Below are positions 34,320 to 42,508 of a DNA stretch of 64,000 nucleotides, piece after piece (the first letter of the stretch is position 1; each line of letters starts with the position of its first letter). The translations under genes and the position numbers were made by a program. This DNA is from DATBVX01 sp963810775 (GTDB taxonomy: Bacteria > Pseudomonadota > Gammaproteobacteria > Steroidobacterales > Steroidobacteraceae), in contig CAWEOT010000001.1 in NCBI GenBank assembly GCA_963810775.1, positions 186,001-250,000 of the forward strand, written 5' to 3'. A model generated the notes under the pieces. It worked only from the letters and a program-made list of their open reading frames with translations, was not told the origin of the DNA and ran no database searches.

Positions 34320-34332
34320 TATCAAAGCCTTG
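34320..34332 (+). promoter_or_regulatory. IHF-binding site match
   Basis: Bases 34320-34332 fit the IHF consensus WATCAANNNNTTR at every fixed position and are preceded by an AT-rich run (34308-34320). It lies between the upstream dyad and the sigma-54 promoter, where a DNA bend is expected. Confidence 0.6.
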
Positions 34333-34348
34333 TGGGTTATCTGGCCGC

Positions 34349-34365
34349 TTGGCACGCCGGGTGCT
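34349..34365 (+). promoter_or_regulatory. Sigma-54 (-24/-12) promoter of the efflux operon
   Basis: TTGGCACG (34349-34356), four bases, then GTGCT (34361-34365): the invariant GG (34351-34352) and GC (34363-34364) are exactly 10 bp apart and the -24 box is perfect. Transcription would start near 34376, 26 bp before the adaptor ATG. The operon encodes a sigma-54 activator, which fits autoregulation. Confidence 0.72.
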
Positions 34366-34401
34366 CTGGTTCTCCGTCAGAACCCTCTGAGCGATCCATA
34401 G

Positions 34402-35649
34402 ATGGACCGTCCTCGCACCGATCTCGACCGCCGCAAGCGCAAGCGCTGGCTCATCGCCGGTGGCGCTGTTGCAGCCGTTATGGCTGCCGGTATCGCGCTC
34501 GCGACGTTCGAGCCGATGGCTCCGCGCGTCGACGCGAAGACGCTCTACATCGATGTCGTGACGCGCGGTGATCTTCTGCGTCGTGTGCGTGGTAGCGGAA
34601 CCCTGGTGCCGCGCGACCAACGCTGGATAGCGGCTGCGGCGGAAGGGCGTGTCGAGCGCGTGCTGGTGCGCCCGGGTGCGGAAGTCTCCGCAGACACGGT
34701 GCTGGTCGAGCTGTCGAACCCGGAGCTGCAGCAACTGGCCGAGGAAGCGAGCCTTGCATGCGATGCCGAGCGTGCCGAGCTCGCTTCGCTCCATGTGCAG
34801 CTCGACAGCCAGGTGCTCGATCAGCGCGCTCGCATCGCCGAGGCACGCGCGCAATACGAATCCGCGCGTCTGCAGGCTGAAGCAGAAGCACGGCTTGCGG
34901 GTCAGCACGCAATATCCGAATTGCAGATCGCCCGCTCGAAGCTCACTGCCGAGCAGCTCGGCGTGCGGCTGGAAATCGAGCAGGAGCGGCTCGGCAAGCT
35001 GCGGTCCTCCGTCGCCGCACAGCTCACCGCACAGAAAGCACGGCTCGCGCAGCTCGGGCAGACCGCGCTGCGTCGCCGCTCGCAGGCGGATGCGCTGCTG
35101 GTGCGCGCCGGACTGGATGGGGTAGTGCAGGCGCTCGTCGTGGAGAGCGGCCAGCAACTTGCACTCGGTGCCAGCATTGCGCGTGTAGCGCGTCCTGGTT
35201 CCCTGCTCGCCGAGCTCGCCATCCCCGAGATCGATGCGAAGGATCTCGCCGCCGGACAAAAAGCCAGCATCGATACGCGCAATGGTGTCGTCGCCGGTCA
35301 CGTCGAGCGCGTCGAGCCCGCAGTGAGCAATGGCACGGTGCGCGTCGAAATCGCGCCTGAAGCAGGCTGGCCGAATGGTGCACGCGCGGATCTGTCCATC
35401 GAAGGCACGATCGACATCGAGCGCCTCGCGAATGTGCTGCAAGTGGCCCGACCCGTCAGCGTCCAGCCCGCCTCCGAATCGCGGGTATTTCGCCTGAGCG
35501 ATGACGGTCGGGCGCAGCGCGTGCCAGTCAGGTTTGGCAAAGCGTCAGTCGATCGGATCGTAGTGCTCGCCGGGCTGGCGCCGGGCGAGCGGGTGATCGT
35601 GTCGGATGTTTCGCAGTACCAGCGTTACGAGCGGCTCAACGTGGAGTAG
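34402..35649 (+). CDS. Periplasmic adaptor (HlyD/MacA family) of an ABC efflux system
   Basis: 415 residues. An N-terminal membrane anchor (about 15-35) follows RRKRKRW. A lipoyl/barrel-sandwich half comes next (RGSGTLVPRDQRWIAAAAEG), then a long alpha-helical hairpin (about 110-225, rich in alanine, glutamate, leucine and arginine). The second lipoyl half holds AGLDGVVQALVVESGQQL, with a beta-barrel and membrane-proximal domain to the end (PGERVIVSDVSQYQRYERL). It should bridge the permease to an outer-membrane channel, which is not encoded here. First gene of a probable sigma-54-driven operon. Confidence 0.88.
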   Translation: MDRPRTDLDRRKRKRWLIAGGAVAAVMAAGIALATFEPMAPRVDAKTLYIDVVTRGDLLRRVRGSGTLVPRDQRWIAAAAEGRVERVLVRPGAEVSADTVLVELSNPELQQLAEEASLACDAERAELASLHVQLDSQVLDQRARIAEARAQYESARLQAEAEARLAGQHAISELQIARSKLTAEQLGVRLEIEQERLGKLRSSVAAQLTAQKARLAQLGQTALRRRSQADALLVRAGLDGVVQALVVESGQQLALGASIARVARPGSLLAELAIPEIDAKDLAAGQKASIDTRNGVVAGHVERVEPAVSNGTVRVEIAPEAGWPNGARADLSIEGTIDIERLANVLQVARPVSVQPASESRVFRLSDDGRAQRVPVRFGKASVDRIVVLAGLAPGERVIVSDVSQYQRYERLNVE

Positions 35650-35653
35650 GCAC

Positions 35654-35770
35654 ATGAGCGTGGATCTGAATTTCTGCGTCGAGATGTTTACCGGCTGCGC
35701 CTACTACGGCGTCCTCGCGTGGAGCCTGCTCGGAATCATCGTGTACCGGATTGCGGACCTGGGAGGTTGA
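35654..35770 (+). CDS. Small single-helix membrane protein in the efflux operon (38 residues)
   Basis: A short frame beginning MSVDLNFCVEMF, with a hydrophobic helix at about residues 14-31 (YYGVLAWSLLGIIVY) and ending RIADLGG. It has its own ribosome-binding site, GGAG at 35643-35646, 7 bp upstream, overlapping the end of the adaptor gene. It stops 3 bp before the ATPase start, and its last codons hold the ATPase ribosome-binding site (GGGAGG). I know of no named family. It may be a small subunit or regulator of the permease, but could also be a translated coupling leader. Confidence 0.6.
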   Translation: MSVDLNFCVEMFTGCAYYGVLAWSLLGIIVYRIADLGG

Positions 35771-35773
35771 ATC

Positions 35774-36490
35774 GTGAGCGAGGCAAAGATGCTGATCCGT
35801 CTCAACAATGTCGTGAAGGTGTTCCAGACCGATGAAGTGGAGACCCACGCGCTCTCCGGCGTCCAGCTCGAAGTGCGTGCCGGCGAGTTCCTCGCCATCT
35901 CCGGACCCTCCGGCTGCGGCAAGTCGACACTGCTCGCGATTCTCGGGCTTCTCGACAGCCCCTCAGAGGGGGAGTACGCACTTTCCGGCACGCCGGTTGC
36001 CAGGCTCGGCAATGAACAGCGCGCGCGCATCCGCAATCGTGAAATCGGTTTCATTTTTCAGGCCTTCAACCTGATCGGCGATCTCACCGTGTACGAGAAT
36101 GTGGAACTGCCGCTTACCTATCGCGACGGCATGACACAGACGCAGCGTCGCGAGGCAGCACTGGCCGCGCTCGATTGCGTCGGCATGTCACATCGGCTCA
36201 ATCACTACCCCTCGCAACTTTCCGGCGGCCAGCAGCAGCGTGTAGCCGTCGCCCGTGCGCTGGTCGGACGGCCGTCGATCCTGCTGGCCGATGAGCCCAC
36301 CGGAAATCTCGATTCACGCAACGGCGATGCCGTGATGGAGTTGCTGGCGCGACTGCACGCCGGTGGTTCAACGGTGTGCATGGTCACGCACGATCCACGC
36401 TATGCGGCGTACGCGGAGCGGCGCGTGTCGCTCTTCGATGGCCGGATTGTCGACGAAGAAACGATGCCACGGCGTACTCAGGCGCACTGA
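35774..36490 (+). CDS. ABC transporter ATP-binding protein (MacB/LolD type)
   Basis: 238 residues from GTG 35774, with GGGAGG 7 bp upstream. Complete ABC ATPase: Walker A GPSGCGKST (about 48), Q-loop FIFQAFNLIGDL, signature LSGGQQQR, Walker B ILLADEPTGNLD and the H-loop VTHDP. The subfamily is that of mechanotransducing exporters (MacB, LolD, FtsE). It precedes the permease by 9 bp. Confidence 0.95.
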   Translation: MSEAKMLIRLNNVVKVFQTDEVETHALSGVQLEVRAGEFLAISGPSGCGKSTLLAILGLLDSPSEGEYALSGTPVARLGNEQRARIRNREIGFIFQAFNLIGDLTVYENVELPLTYRDGMTQTQRREAALAALDCVGMSHRLNHYPSQLSGGQQQRVAVARALVGRPSILLADEPTGNLDSRNGDAVMELLARLHAGGSTVCMVTHDPRYAAYAERRVSLFDGRIVDEETMPRRTQAH

Positions 36491-36499
36491 GGAGTGGCC

Positions 36500-38917
36500 A
36501 TGCAACTGATACATGACTTGCGCATCGCATCTCGCTCGCTGCTCCGGTCGCCCGGATTCACCGCGCTGACGACTATCGTGCTCGGTCTCGGCCTCGCAGT
36601 AGTCGTGACCATGTTCGGCGTCGTGCACACCGTTGCACAGCTGCCGCCGCCGGTGCCTGAGCCTGAATCCCTGCTGGGCATCCAGCTGTTCGATCGCGTG
36701 CACAACAATGATCAGGTGGGCGTCGGTTCGCACGCTCTGGAAGACTGGCGCGCAGCGCAAAGCAAGCTCGAGGATCTCGGCGGGTATTACGTCGGCACCG
36801 CAATCGTGAGCGGTGAGGGCCTGCCCGCGCGCTATGACGGCGCCTTTGTCACCGGCGCTTTTTTTGCGCAGACGCGGCTCAAACCGCTGCTCGGTCGTAC
36901 CATCGAAGCGCACGATGCCATTCCGGGTGCAACACCGGTTGTGGTTCTGAGTAACGCTCTGTGGCGTACCCGTTACAACCAGGATGCCAAAGTGATCGGC
37001 AACTCATTGCGCGTCAATGGCGAGACCGCCACGATCATTGGCGTCATGCCGAAAGGGAGTGAATACCCATCTGCGGAGCTGTGGGTGCCGGTGCGCGAGA
37101 AACTGCAGGATTTGGCGCGCGGCAAGACCAACGACTTTCGTGTGATCGGACGTCTGAAACCCGGCGTGACCATCAATGAGGTGCAGGCTGAGCTTTCGAC
37201 AATAGCGGCCCGTCTCGCCGCGAAGTATCCCAATACCGACGCAGGCTACGAGCCCGACGTACAGCCGATAGCGTCGGCCGAGCTTGGCCGCTCCGACCTG
37301 CAACTGTTCCAGAGGCTGCTGGCGAGTGTGTTCCTGGTGCTCATCATTGCCTGCGTGAATGTCGCCGGGCTGATGCTGGTGCGCGCCACGAGCCGCACAC
37401 AGGAAGCGGGCGTGCGACGTGCCGTCGGAGCAGGGCGGAGCAGGCTGGTGCTGCAGATGCTGGCGGAAGCGGTCGTGATCGGAGGCCTCGCTTCACTGCT
37501 GGGGCTCACGCTTGCAGCCGCGGGGCTCGAGTTCATATCGCGCGCCATTACCCAGCTCGAGGATCTGCCCCCGTGGTGGAACTTCACGATCGACACGCGC
37601 GTGTCATTCTTCGCGGTGATGCTCGGTCTTTTCAGCACCCTGGTGGCGGGACTCTTTCCGGCGATCCGCGTGTCCGGTGTCGACGTGAACAGCATCCTGC
37701 GCGAGGGCAGCCGCGATACCGGGCTCAGCACCGGGCGCATCATCCGCTGGCTGGTCGTAGTCGAAATCGCATTGTCCTGCGTGTTGCTGACCTCGGCCGG
37801 GATCATGGTGAAGGGCGCGATTACCGCGACTCACAAAGATCTCGGTGTCGATGTGCGGCCCTTCATGACGGGTCGCATCGGACTGCCGGAAGTCGCTTAT
37901 CCGAAAGACAAGAACGCGCGCTTCATCGAAGAGCTGCAGCGGCGTGCCAACGCGATTCCGGGCACCACCGGGGCCACGATCGTCAACACGCCGCCGGGTT
38001 ACGGCAGCTACCGCTCGCTCTACGCATTACCCGGACGATCATACAAGTCGCAGAGCGAGTACCCGTTTGCCTCACAGGTGAATGTGACGCCGGGCTTCTT
38101 CGATGTGATGCGTGGACGACTGATCGCCGGCCGGGACTTCGCAGCGACGGACCGCGCAGACACGCTTCCGGTCGCGATCGTCAATGAATCCTTCGCCCGC
38201 CAGGCATGGCCAGGCAAAAGCCCCCTCGGACAACAGGTGCGCATGAGTCCCGCCGCGCCCGATTCGAAGTGGCGCACCGTCGTGGGCGTGGTCGGAGATA
38301 TCGACCACGATACCGATCCGTTCGCAACCGGATTGCTCCTGCCCGCTGTCTATGTGCCATTTGCGCAGGAACCGGAGCGTTTCATGACCGTGGTACTGCG
38401 CACGAATGGCGACCCGCACGTTCTCTCCGGGGCTATTCGGGAAACCGTTCGCCAGATTGATCCGGATCTTGCGGTCTACTGGCTACGCACGATCCCCGAA
38501 TATCGCGCCATCAAGGGCGGCGGCATCCGCATCATCGGCGGCATGTTCGTTGTGTTCGGCCTGGTGACGATCGCGCTGGCGGCCGCCGGAATTTACGGTG
38601 TGCTGGCCTATTCAGTAGCGCAGAGCGCCCGTGAGATCGCGATCCGCCGTGCGCTCGGTGCGCCGGACGGCGGCATCATCGGTGCCGTCGCACGTCGTTC
38701 CGGGTGGCAGCTCGGGCTGGGTCTCGCGCTCGGTATCCTGCTCGCGCCCTTCATGACTTACCTGCTGGGTTCGGCCATCGGCGCCGGCAACTTTCACGAT
38801 CCGCTCGTTTACACGATCGTTCTGCTCACCCTCACGATCTCGATCGGCGCAGCGACCGCGGTGCCATTGCGTCGTGCACTGGCGTTGCAGCCGGGTGCAG
38901 CGCTGCGTCACACCTGA
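36500..38917 (+). CDS. Duplicated FtsX/MacB-type ABC permease (ADOP-like)
   Basis: 805 residues from ATG 36500, with GAGGAG 5 bp upstream; a GTG at 36494 overlaps it. Two tandem units are seen. Unit one: a helix (about 20-45), a periplasmic MacB-PCD domain (about 50-245), and an FtsX three-helix block (about 275-400). Unit two: a helix (about 415-440), PCD (about 445-650), and FtsX block (about 675-800). RRAVGAGRSRLVLQMLAEA and REIAIRRALGAPDGG mark the two coupling regions. This single-chain duplicated layout is the ADOP form, common in Acidobacteria and seen in some proteobacteria. Substrate unknown. Confidence 0.9.
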   Translation: MQLIHDLRIASRSLLRSPGFTALTTIVLGLGLAVVVTMFGVVHTVAQLPPPVPEPESLLGIQLFDRVHNNDQVGVGSHALEDWRAAQSKLEDLGGYYVGTAIVSGEGLPARYDGAFVTGAFFAQTRLKPLLGRTIEAHDAIPGATPVVVLSNALWRTRYNQDAKVIGNSLRVNGETATIIGVMPKGSEYPSAELWVPVREKLQDLARGKTNDFRVIGRLKPGVTINEVQAELSTIAARLAAKYPNTDAGYEPDVQPIASAELGRSDLQLFQRLLASVFLVLIIACVNVAGLMLVRATSRTQEAGVRRAVGAGRSRLVLQMLAEAVVIGGLASLLGLTLAAAGLEFISRAITQLEDLPPWWNFTIDTRVSFFAVMLGLFSTLVAGLFPAIRVSGVDVNSILREGSRDTGLSTGRIIRWLVVVEIALSCVLLTSAGIMVKGAITATHKDLGVDVRPFMTGRIGLPEVAYPKDKNARFIEELQRRANAIPGTTGATIVNTPPGYGSYRSLYALPGRSYKSQSEYPFASQVNVTPGFFDVMRGRLIAGRDFAATDRADTLPVAIVNESFARQAWPGKSPLGQQVRMSPAAPDSKWRTVVGVVGDIDHDTDPFATGLLLPAVYVPFAQEPERFMTVVLRTNGDPHVLSGAIRETVRQIDPDLAVYWLRTIPEYRAIKGGGIRIIGGMFVVFGLVTIALAAAGIYGVLAYSVAQSAREIAIRRALGAPDGGIIGAVARRSGWQLGLGLALGILLAPFMTYLLGSAIGAGNFHDPLVYTIVLLTLTISIGAATAVPLRRALALQPGAALRHT

Positions 38918-38934
38918 TCCTGCCCGACAAGGAT

Positions 38935-38954
38935 GGGGCCGGTTTATCGGCCCC
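38935..38954 (+). other. GC-rich hairpin between permease and response-regulator genes
   Basis: GGGGCCG (38935-38941) pairs with CGGCCCC (38948-38954) over a 6-nt loop, 17 bp after the permease stop. No U-run follows. It may attenuate or stabilise the transcript between transporter and regulator genes. Confidence 0.4.
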
Positions 38955-39022
38955 TGTCCGCTCTGCTGCTAGACTGCTTGGCCATCGGGGCTGGTCCCCG
39001 CGTGGATTCTGGCAGGCTCCGC

Positions 39023-40387
39023 ATGCAACCCCGCCTTCTCGTCGCCGACGACCAGCAGGATGTGCTCACTGCGCTGCGCCTCCTGCTCGGCAAGGAAGGG
39101 ATCGAGGTCGCGCTCGCCAGCTCACCCGCGGGTGCGCTCGAGGCGGTGCGCTCGACACGGTTCGACGCGGCGCTCATCGATCTCAATTACGCGCGCGATA
39201 CGACCTCCGGCATGGAAGGACTGGATCTGCTCGGCCGGCTGAAGCAGGTGGACCCGAATCTGCCGGTGATCGTCATGACGGCGTGGGCCACGATCGGCGT
39301 GGCGGTCGAGGTGATGCGCGCCGGCGCGCGTGACTTCATCGAAAAGCCATGGGAGAACCAACGCCTGCTCGCGGTCGTCCGCAACCAGCTCGAGTTGGGT
39401 CACGCCTTGAGGCGCAGCCAACGCCTGGAGGCGGAGAACGCCCTGTTGCGAGGCGCCGGAAAGGATCCGGTGATCGCCGAATCGCCGGCGATGCAGGAAG
39501 CGCTGGGCGTGGCACGACGCGTGGCGGCCTCGAATGCTCCGGTTCTCATCACGGGTGAGAACGGTACCGGCAAGAGCCTCCTGGCCCGGTTGGTCCACGG
39601 TTGGTCAGGGCGAGGCGAGCGCTCGCTGATCGAAGTGAATATCGGTGCGTTGCCGGACGGCGTATTCGAAAGTGAAATGTTCGGTCACGTCAAAGGCGCG
39701 TTTACCGATGCACGCCAGGAGCGCACCGGGCGCTTCGAGCTGGCCGACGGCGGGACCCTGTTTCTCGACGAGGTGGGGAATCTCCCGGCGGGACAGCAGG
39801 CAAAGCTTCTGCGCGTGCTGGAGAGCGGGCAGTTCGAGCCCGTCGGCTCATCCCGCACCCGACGCGTGGACGTGCGCTTGATCTCGGCGACAAACGCGGA
39901 TCTTGGGCAACGTGTGGCAGCGGGCCAGTTTCGCCAGGACCTGATGTTTCGTATCAACACCGTGGAGATTCACGTGCCGCCCCTGCGCCAGCGCCTGACG
40001 GATATCATGCCGCTGGCGAGGACCGCGCTTGCGGATGCCGCGCGCCGTTACGGTCGCTCGCTGAGCGGCTTCGATGCCCAGGCGATCCGTGCGCTCACCC
40101 AATATCCCTGGCCCGGCAACGTGCGGGAGCTGCGAAATGTCGTCGAGCGGGCAGTGCTTCTCGCGGGCGGCGAGATCGTCTGCGCCGCGGATCTGCGCTT
40201 GGGCGCTGTCGAAGCAGGACCCCCCGCGCTCGAGGAAATGAGCCTCGAGGATGCTGAGCGAGCCCTGATTCGCACTGCGCTGCGCCGGCATGCTGGCAGC
40301 GCGACGGCTGCGGCGCAGGCGCTCGGACTCTCACGCAGCGCGATGTATCGGCGCATGGAAAAACTGGGAATTGCCACGGATGGCTGA
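39023..40387 (+). CDS. Sigma-54-dependent response regulator (NtrC family)
   Basis: 454 residues from ATG 39023. Receiver domain (1-120): acidic pair VADDQQD, phospho-acceptor D53 in LIDLNY, then VMTAWAT and IEKPW. AAA+ domain (about 145-375): Walker A GENGTGKS and Walker B GTLFLDEV; the sigma-54 loop reads GAFTDA (225-230) instead of GAFTGA. A C-terminal Fis-type HTH includes AAAQALGLSRSAMYRRMEKL. It overlaps the kinase gene by 8 bp. It probably activates the sigma-54 promoter at 34349. Confidence 0.94.
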   Translation: MQPRLLVADDQQDVLTALRLLLGKEGIEVALASSPAGALEAVRSTRFDAALIDLNYARDTTSGMEGLDLLGRLKQVDPNLPVIVMTAWATIGVAVEVMRAGARDFIEKPWENQRLLAVVRNQLELGHALRRSQRLEAENALLRGAGKDPVIAESPAMQEALGVARRVAASNAPVLITGENGTGKSLLARLVHGWSGRGERSLIEVNIGALPDGVFESEMFGHVKGAFTDARQERTGRFELADGGTLFLDEVGNLPAGQQAKLLRVLESGQFEPVGSSRTRRVDVRLISATNADLGQRVAAGQFRQDLMFRINTVEIHVPPLRQRLTDIMPLARTALADAARRYGRSLSGFDAQAIRALTQYPWPGNVRELRNVVERAVLLAGGEIVCAADLRLGAVEAGPPALEEMSLEDAERALIRTALRRHAGSATAAAQALGLSRSAMYRRMEKLGIATDG

Positions 40388-41735
40388 GCGACGCGGCGCA
40401 GGGCGCGTCCCACTGGCGTTCGAGCAGCGCATCACCGCGCTCACGATCGCGCTTGCCGTGCCTGCGATGCTGCTCGGCGCAATCCTGCTCTATTGGCTGA
40501 ACCTCAGCCCCATCCTGCGCGTTTGCCTGTTCGTGGTACTGGTGCTGATCGTCGGCGCGACGGCCGCGCTGCTGCGCGAAGTCATCGTGCAGCCGCTGCG
40601 CGGTCTCGCCAACGTGATCGAAGCCTATCGCGCGGGTGACTACACGGTGCGGGGACGGCGCGCGAGCGGCCGCGATGCGCTCGGCGAGCTGGCCGGTGAG
40701 ATCAACGATCTTGGCAAGACACTGCACGAACAGCGCCTCAAGGCCATGGAAGCCACGGCGCTGCTCGAAAAGCTGATCAACTCGATCGATGTCGCGGTAT
40801 TCGCGTTCGACAGCGCGCACCAGCTGCGGCTGGTCAATCCCGCGGCGGCGCGACTCCTCGATGTTCCGCCTGACTTCGCGATCGGCCGCAGTGCAATTGA
40901 AATGGCCCTGGAGGAATTTCTTGAGGGCAGCGGGGGAACTCGCATCGTCGCGTCGGTGGCCGGTCACAGCGGTCGCTGGCAAGTGACGCACGGCATCTTC
41001 CGCGAATCCGGACTCGCACAGCACCTGCTCATCGTGGCTGACCTGCGCCAGGCCTTGCGTGAGGAAGAACGTCTCGCGTGGCAGCGGCTGATACGGGTCA
41101 TTGGTCACGAAGTCAACAATTCGCTGACGCCAATTCGCTCGCTCGCGGAGACGCTGCGCGACCTGGTCGCCGACACGCTGACACCAGGACGTACGCGCGA
41201 CGATGCGCTCGATGCGCTCGGGGTCATCGGCGATCGCACCGATTCGCTGGGGCGGTTCCTGGCGCAATACAGCCGGCTCGCGCGCCTACCGCCGCCGAAG
41301 CCGCGCTGGGTCGGTCTGCAGGGCGTGCTGGCGCGGATCGGGGCACTGGATCGGACACACCGCGTCGACGTTCAGGTTGATGAGAATCTCGAAGCCTGCG
41401 TGGATGAGGATCAACTCGAGCAGGCGCTCATCAACCTGGTGAAGAATGCAGTCGAAGCGCAGGGCGAGGTTGCGCAGCCCATCACGCTCGTCGCCAAGGC
41501 TCAGGGCGATTCGCTGCTGATTGCCGTGCGCGATTCCGGTTCGGGCATAGCCAATCCCGACAATCTGTTCGTACCTTTCTTTACCACCAAACCGGGAGGG
41601 AGCGGAGTCGGCCTCGCACTGTCACGTCAGATCGCGGAGGGTCATGGCGGCACGCTCAGCCTCGAGAATCGCCGCGACGCGCGCGGTGCGGTCGCGACGC
41701 TGGAAATACCCGGGGCCGCGCGCTTGCGCCGATGA
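40380..41735 (+). CDS. NtrY-like sensor histidine kinase
   Basis: 451 residues from ATG 40380, overlapping the regulator gene by 8 bp. Two close membrane helices (about 20-42 and 45-64) leave almost no periplasmic domain, so the signal is probably sensed in the membrane or cytosol. A HAMP segment (about 65-115), a PAS-like domain (about 125-230), HisKA with IGHEVNNSLTPIRSL (histidine near 242), and HATPase with VKNAVEAQ, DSGSGI and TTKPGGSGVGL follow. Together with the regulator it forms a two-component pair controlling the efflux operon. Confidence 0.92.
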   Translation: MAERRGAGRVPLAFEQRITALTIALAVPAMLLGAILLYWLNLSPILRVCLFVVLVLIVGATAALLREVIVQPLRGLANVIEAYRAGDYTVRGRRASGRDALGELAGEINDLGKTLHEQRLKAMEATALLEKLINSIDVAVFAFDSAHQLRLVNPAAARLLDVPPDFAIGRSAIEMALEEFLEGSGGTRIVASVAGHSGRWQVTHGIFRESGLAQHLLIVADLRQALREEERLAWQRLIRVIGHEVNNSLTPIRSLAETLRDLVADTLTPGRTRDDALDALGVIGDRTDSLGRFLAQYSRLARLPPPKPRWVGLQGVLARIGALDRTHRVDVQVDENLEACVDEDQLEQALINLVKNAVEAQGEVAQPITLVAKAQGDSLLIAVRDSGSGIANPDNLFVPFFTTKPGGSGVGLALSRQIAEGHGGTLSLENRRDARGAVATLEIPGAARLRR

Positions 41736-42502
41736 TCGCAGGGACCGACGAGCGTCGCGCGACGCGCCTGTTCATTGCGCTGAGCGGTTTTTTTGTCGCC
41801 AACGCGCTGATCGGCGAGTTCGTGGGCGTCAAGATCTTCGCGCTGGAGGCGACGCTCGGGCTGCAGCCGTTCGACTGGAACCTGTTCGGTCAAACTGGCT
41901 CGCTCAGCTTCACGGCCGGCGTCCTCGTCTGGCCGATCGTGTTCGTGATGACGGACGTCATCAACGAGTACTTCGGCGTTCGCGGCGTGCGTTTCATTTC
42001 CTGGCTGGCAGTGGCGCTCATTGTCTATGCGTTCCTGGCCGCGTATGCAGCCATCCACCTCGCTCCGGCCGACTGGTGGATTAGCGTGAACCGCGAGCGC
42101 GGCGTTCCCGACATGCAGGCTGCGTTCGTCGCAGTTTTCGGGCAGGGAATGTGGACCATTGCAGGCTCGGTGATCGCCTTTCTGATCGGTCAACTCATCG
42201 ATGTCTGGATCTTCCACCGCATCCGCCGAATTACCGGCGAGCGTTTCGTCTGGCTGCGCTCCACTGGTTCGACCGCGATCTCGCAGCTCGTGGACAGCTT
42301 CGTGGTGCTCTACATCGCTTTCGTGCTCGGGCCGCAGCACTGGTCGACCGAACGATTTCTCGCGGTCGGAACTCTCAACTACACCTACAAGCTGACGCTC
42401 GCGATCCTGTTGACGCCCTTGATCTACGGCGCGCGGCGCTGGATCGAACGCTACCTCGGCGGGGAGCTCGCAGTTCGGCTGCGCGAACAAGCTGCTCAAT
42501 AG
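41732..42502 (+). CDS. yhhQ: Queuosine precursor transporter (YhhQ/VUT family)
   Basis: 256 residues with about six membrane helices. Family marks are FVANALIGEFVGVKIF, WPIVFVMTDVINEYFG and LRSTGSTAISQLVDSFVVLYIAF. It imports preQ0/preQ1 for tRNA queuosine in E. coli. Its ATG overlaps the kinase stop by four bases (ATGA), so it appears translationally coupled to the two-component genes, an unexpected partner. The 3' end overlaps the convergent cnoX-like gene by 7 bp. Confidence 0.9.
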   Translation: MIAGTDERRATRLFIALSGFFVANALIGEFVGVKIFALEATLGLQPFDWNLFGQTGSLSFTAGVLVWPIVFVMTDVINEYFGVRGVRFISWLAVALIVYAFLAAYAAIHLAPADWWISVNRERGVPDMQAAFVAVFGQGMWTIAGSVIAFLIGQLIDVWIFHRIRRITGERFVWLRSTGSTAISQLVDSFVVLYIAFVLGPQHWSTERFLAVGTLNYTYKLTLAILLTPLIYGARRWIERYLGGELAVRLREQAAQ

Positions 42503-42508
42503 AGCAGC
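42491..42508. other. Perfect hairpin spanning two convergent stop codons
   Basis: GCTGCTC (42491-42497) and GAGCAGC (42502-42508) flank the loop AATA. The yhhQ stop (42500-42502) and the stop of the opposing thioredoxin gene (42496-42498) both lie within it. The symmetry suits a bidirectional mRNA end, although no T-run is present. Confidence 0.45.

Noticed and set aside
34402..38917. Naming the efflux genes macA and macB
   Set aside because: The ATPase and permease are separate chains and the permease is duplicated, unlike MacB; only family-level names are justified.
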